In this document: piece by piece, positions 62,493-64,000 of the stretch
How the letters are laid out: each line of letters begins with the position of its first letter
Position numbering within the stretch: position 1 is the first letter of the stretch
Assembly: GCF_004345615.1 (NCBI RefSeq)
Contig: NZ_SLWK01000015.1
Location: 1-64,000, forward strand
Direction of reading: 5' to 3'
From: Natronoflexus pectinivorans
GTDB taxonomy: Bacteria > Bacteroidota > Bacteroidia > Bacteroidales > Marinilabiliaceae
Length of the DNA: 64,000 nucleotides
Program-made: the position numbers and the translations under genes
Notes under the pieces: model-generated
What the model saw: only the letters and a program-made list of their open reading frames with translations
Told to the model about the DNA's origin: nothing
Databases searched by the model: none

Positions 62493-62848
62493 AAAAATAT
62501 ACCGGTAAACATCTGAAAACTTTTACTTACGAAAAAAAAAGGTCTCCAATTGTCAAAATTACCTTTCGCAAACACGAAAAATTATCTATTTTTAATATAA
62601 AGTAATGATTATTAAAACTCAATTCCGACCATATTTATATAATATATGATTACAAAACAAAGTTGCTATTAAACCAAGCAGTTTTATTTTCTATCAAAGT
62701 AACAAAAACAGGTCAACAAAGGTATAATTATGAAAGATTAAGTGTTGGATTCGCTTCTTTGGGAGCTTCTATTTTCGAATAAAAATCAAGTCCTTGTTCT
62801 TTCATTGATTGATAACAGATTAGATACTTATACTTGGAAAATTAAAAT

Positions 62849-64000
62849 ATGGGAATATCAATACATATATATGACAGCGTGGTAAGCGTTTTCAACTACC
62901 CCCTTTTTAACTTTGAAATGTTATCGGGAGTTTTGTTTTTGGATGACACCATGGCTGCCGAGTCATTAAACCAACTTAAACAATCTATAAGTATTGCGCT
63001 AATTGTGCTTGGAGTGGCAATGGCTGTTTTTCTGATCATCAATTTCAGAAACAACATGAAGCGAAGAAAAACTCCATCAGGCATTTCTTCTGCTCCACTT
63101 ATGGAGCCTTCAGGGCAATTTAATCAATTGAATTTTTCTATTCTTGACCATCATCCCACCCCAACTGCTATTTGCCGAAATGACGGAATCATTGAATATG
63201 TCAATCAAAATTTTTCCAGGGCATTTGGATCCACGCCAACAAATATGATCAGGCTTTTGCTGTTTAATATACTTCCGGGGCATATTTCCACTGCCTTATC
63301 TTACACACTTGAGGAAAACAAATCAACAAGCGGAGAAACAAGCAGTGGGTTTTTTAGTCCTAACACCAAAACAAGGTATAAGGTACGTTGGCAACTATCT
63401 GATGCCAAGAAGAATGAAAAAAACCGCCTGATTATAACCCTTGAAGCTGTTCCAAAGGTTGAGTTCATCGACCAGAAAGAAAACGAGGGAATAGGAATCA
63501 TTAAAGAGATATTGGATAATGCACCCCAGGCCATTTTTATTGAGGATGAGAGCGGAGTAATTCTGGAGGTTAACAATGCTGCCTGTTCACTCCACGGACT
63601 ATCCAGGGATGAAATGATTGGGCGGGTTATTACTGAGTTGTCACCAGACGATTTCCGAAAAGAGATAACACAAAAGCATCAGTTGTTATCTGAACATGAT
63701 GGGGTAAAATTTAAAAGTGTGGCATATCCGGGACACGGCGTTCCAAAACCAATAGAAATTCATGTAAACAGGATTAATTATATGGGGAAAAAAGCTCTTC
63801 TTTTTATTATTACAGATTTGTCAGAACAAATTGAACGGAAAAAAGAGCTTGACGAATATAAAATAAAAGCAGATGAGAGTGACCGGTTAAAATCATCATT
63901 CTTGTCAAATTTATCACACGAAGTGCGTACTCCCATGAACTCAATAATGGGCTTCGCAGAACTGTTAGCGGAACCTGAAATCAATGAGAATGAACGCAAA
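62849..64000 (+). CDS. PAS-domain sensor histidine kinase (partial, runs off the window)
   Basis: The frame opens at ATG 62849, just after an in-frame stop, and stays open to the window edge (384 residues seen). One transmembrane helix lies at about 47-66 ([21 protein letters not shown] region), so residues 1-46 face the periplasm. Two PAS domains follow at about 98-205 ([15 protein letters not shown]) and 222-335 ([17 protein letters not shown]), then a short coiled coil and the HisKA dimerisation helix with His357 in [11 protein letters not shown]. The ATPase domain, and any receiver domain of a hybrid kinase, would lie beyond 64000. The signal sensed is unknown. Confidence 0.9.
   Translation, partial: MGISIHIYDSVVSVFNYPLFNFEMLSGVLFLDDTMAAESLNQLKQSISIALIVLGVAMAVFLIINFRNNMKRRKTPSGISSAPLMEPSGQFNQLNFSILDHHPTPTAICRNDGIIEYVNQNFSRAFGSTPTNMIRLLLFNILPGHISTALSYTLEENKSTSGETSSGFFSPNTKTRYKVRWQLSDAKKNEKNRLIITLEAVPKVEFIDQKENEGIGIIKEILDNAPQAIFIEDESGVILEVNNAACSLHGLSRDEMIGRVITELSPDDFRKEITQKHQLLSEHDGVKFKSVAYPGHGVPKPIEIHVNRINYMGKKALLFIITDLSEQIERKKELDEYKIKADESDRLKSSFLSNLSHEVRTPMNSIMGFAELLAEPEINENERK

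Larger units (their letters stand above)
62318..62848. other. 531-bp divergent region between argS and the histidine kinase gene
   Basis: The argS side holds a hairpin (62374-62402) and a TATCTTTG promoter (62485-62492, minus strand). The kinase side is AT-rich, with a near-consensus TATACTTG about 20 nt before its start. No gene was found in between. Confidence 0.5.

Overview
The window reads as chromosomal DNA of a Bacteroidota bacterium, most likely an anaerobic or facultative member of the Bacteroidales/Marinilabiliales group. Supporting signs are promoters of the Bacteroidota form TAnnTTTG (best case a TTG, 19-bp spacer, TATCTTTG upstream of the tRNA-Asp genes), A-rich start regions with little Shine-Dalgarno signal, a T9SS sorting tail, BACON, C10-peptidase and TonB-receptor proteins, an Hcp/HcpR nitrosative-stress module, and gene orders I recall from this phylum (folP-cdaA, DUF3822-rsmD, DUF1599-DoxX-tpiA). 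The genus cannot be fixed from this sequence alone.

Layout. 1-5300: end of an unknown gene, a SiaB-SiaC phospho-switch pair, a pnuC-NR kinase-serine acetyltransferase operon and an S41 protease. 5600-10500 (minus): rpsA, a STAS protein, rnz and guaA. 10780-17790 (plus): nucleotide-sugar genes (UDP-glucose dehydrogenase, UDP-xylose synthase, RmlA, RmlC, RmlD, phosphohexomutase); rmlB is absent from the window. 17900-25530: RecD-like helicase, a DUF3822-rsmD operon, three identical tRNA-Asp genes, pyruvate kinase, aroQ, XerD. 25800-29670 (minus): an operon folP-cdaA-MscS channel-TIGR01777 reductase, joining c-di-AMP synthesis to a mechanosensitive channel. 29800-33400: DUF1599, DoxX-like protein, tpiA, prmA. 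33470-45540: four large or secreted proteins, namely a 1509-residue exported protein of unknown function, a BACON-SUMF1 lipoprotein, a small T9SS cargo, and an 1818-residue protein with a C10 cysteine-protease domain, leucine-rich repeats and a second, zinc-protease-like HEXXH region. 45900-50000: nitroreductase, a repeat-rich intergenic region, and queC-queE-queF for queuosine precursors. 49960-54300: hcpR-SDR divergent from ferredoxin-hcp, with a perfect Crp/Fnr-type operator between them. 54370-64000: D-2-hydroxyacid dehydrogenase, TonB receptor, hicBA toxin-antitoxin, rocD, an orphan gene, argS and the start of a PAS histidine kinase.

The most unusual non-coding structure is a pair of loci (queC/queE and ferredoxin/hcp junctions) where 7-bp purine-rich repeats run head-to-tail and are followed, about 60 nt later, by 7-bp repeats of the complementary strand. 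Both sit between two genes of one operon, and both create false N-terminal extensions of the downstream gene. A second interspersed family (a conserved CAAATTATAG box and a TCCCGAGG..TCGGGA hairpin) occurs in several units at 45.6-45.9 kb and once at 24.2 kb, where it supplies the start codon of aroQ. A 105-bp nested palindrome lies between rmlA and rmlC. No insertion sequence, prophage or CRISPR array was seen.
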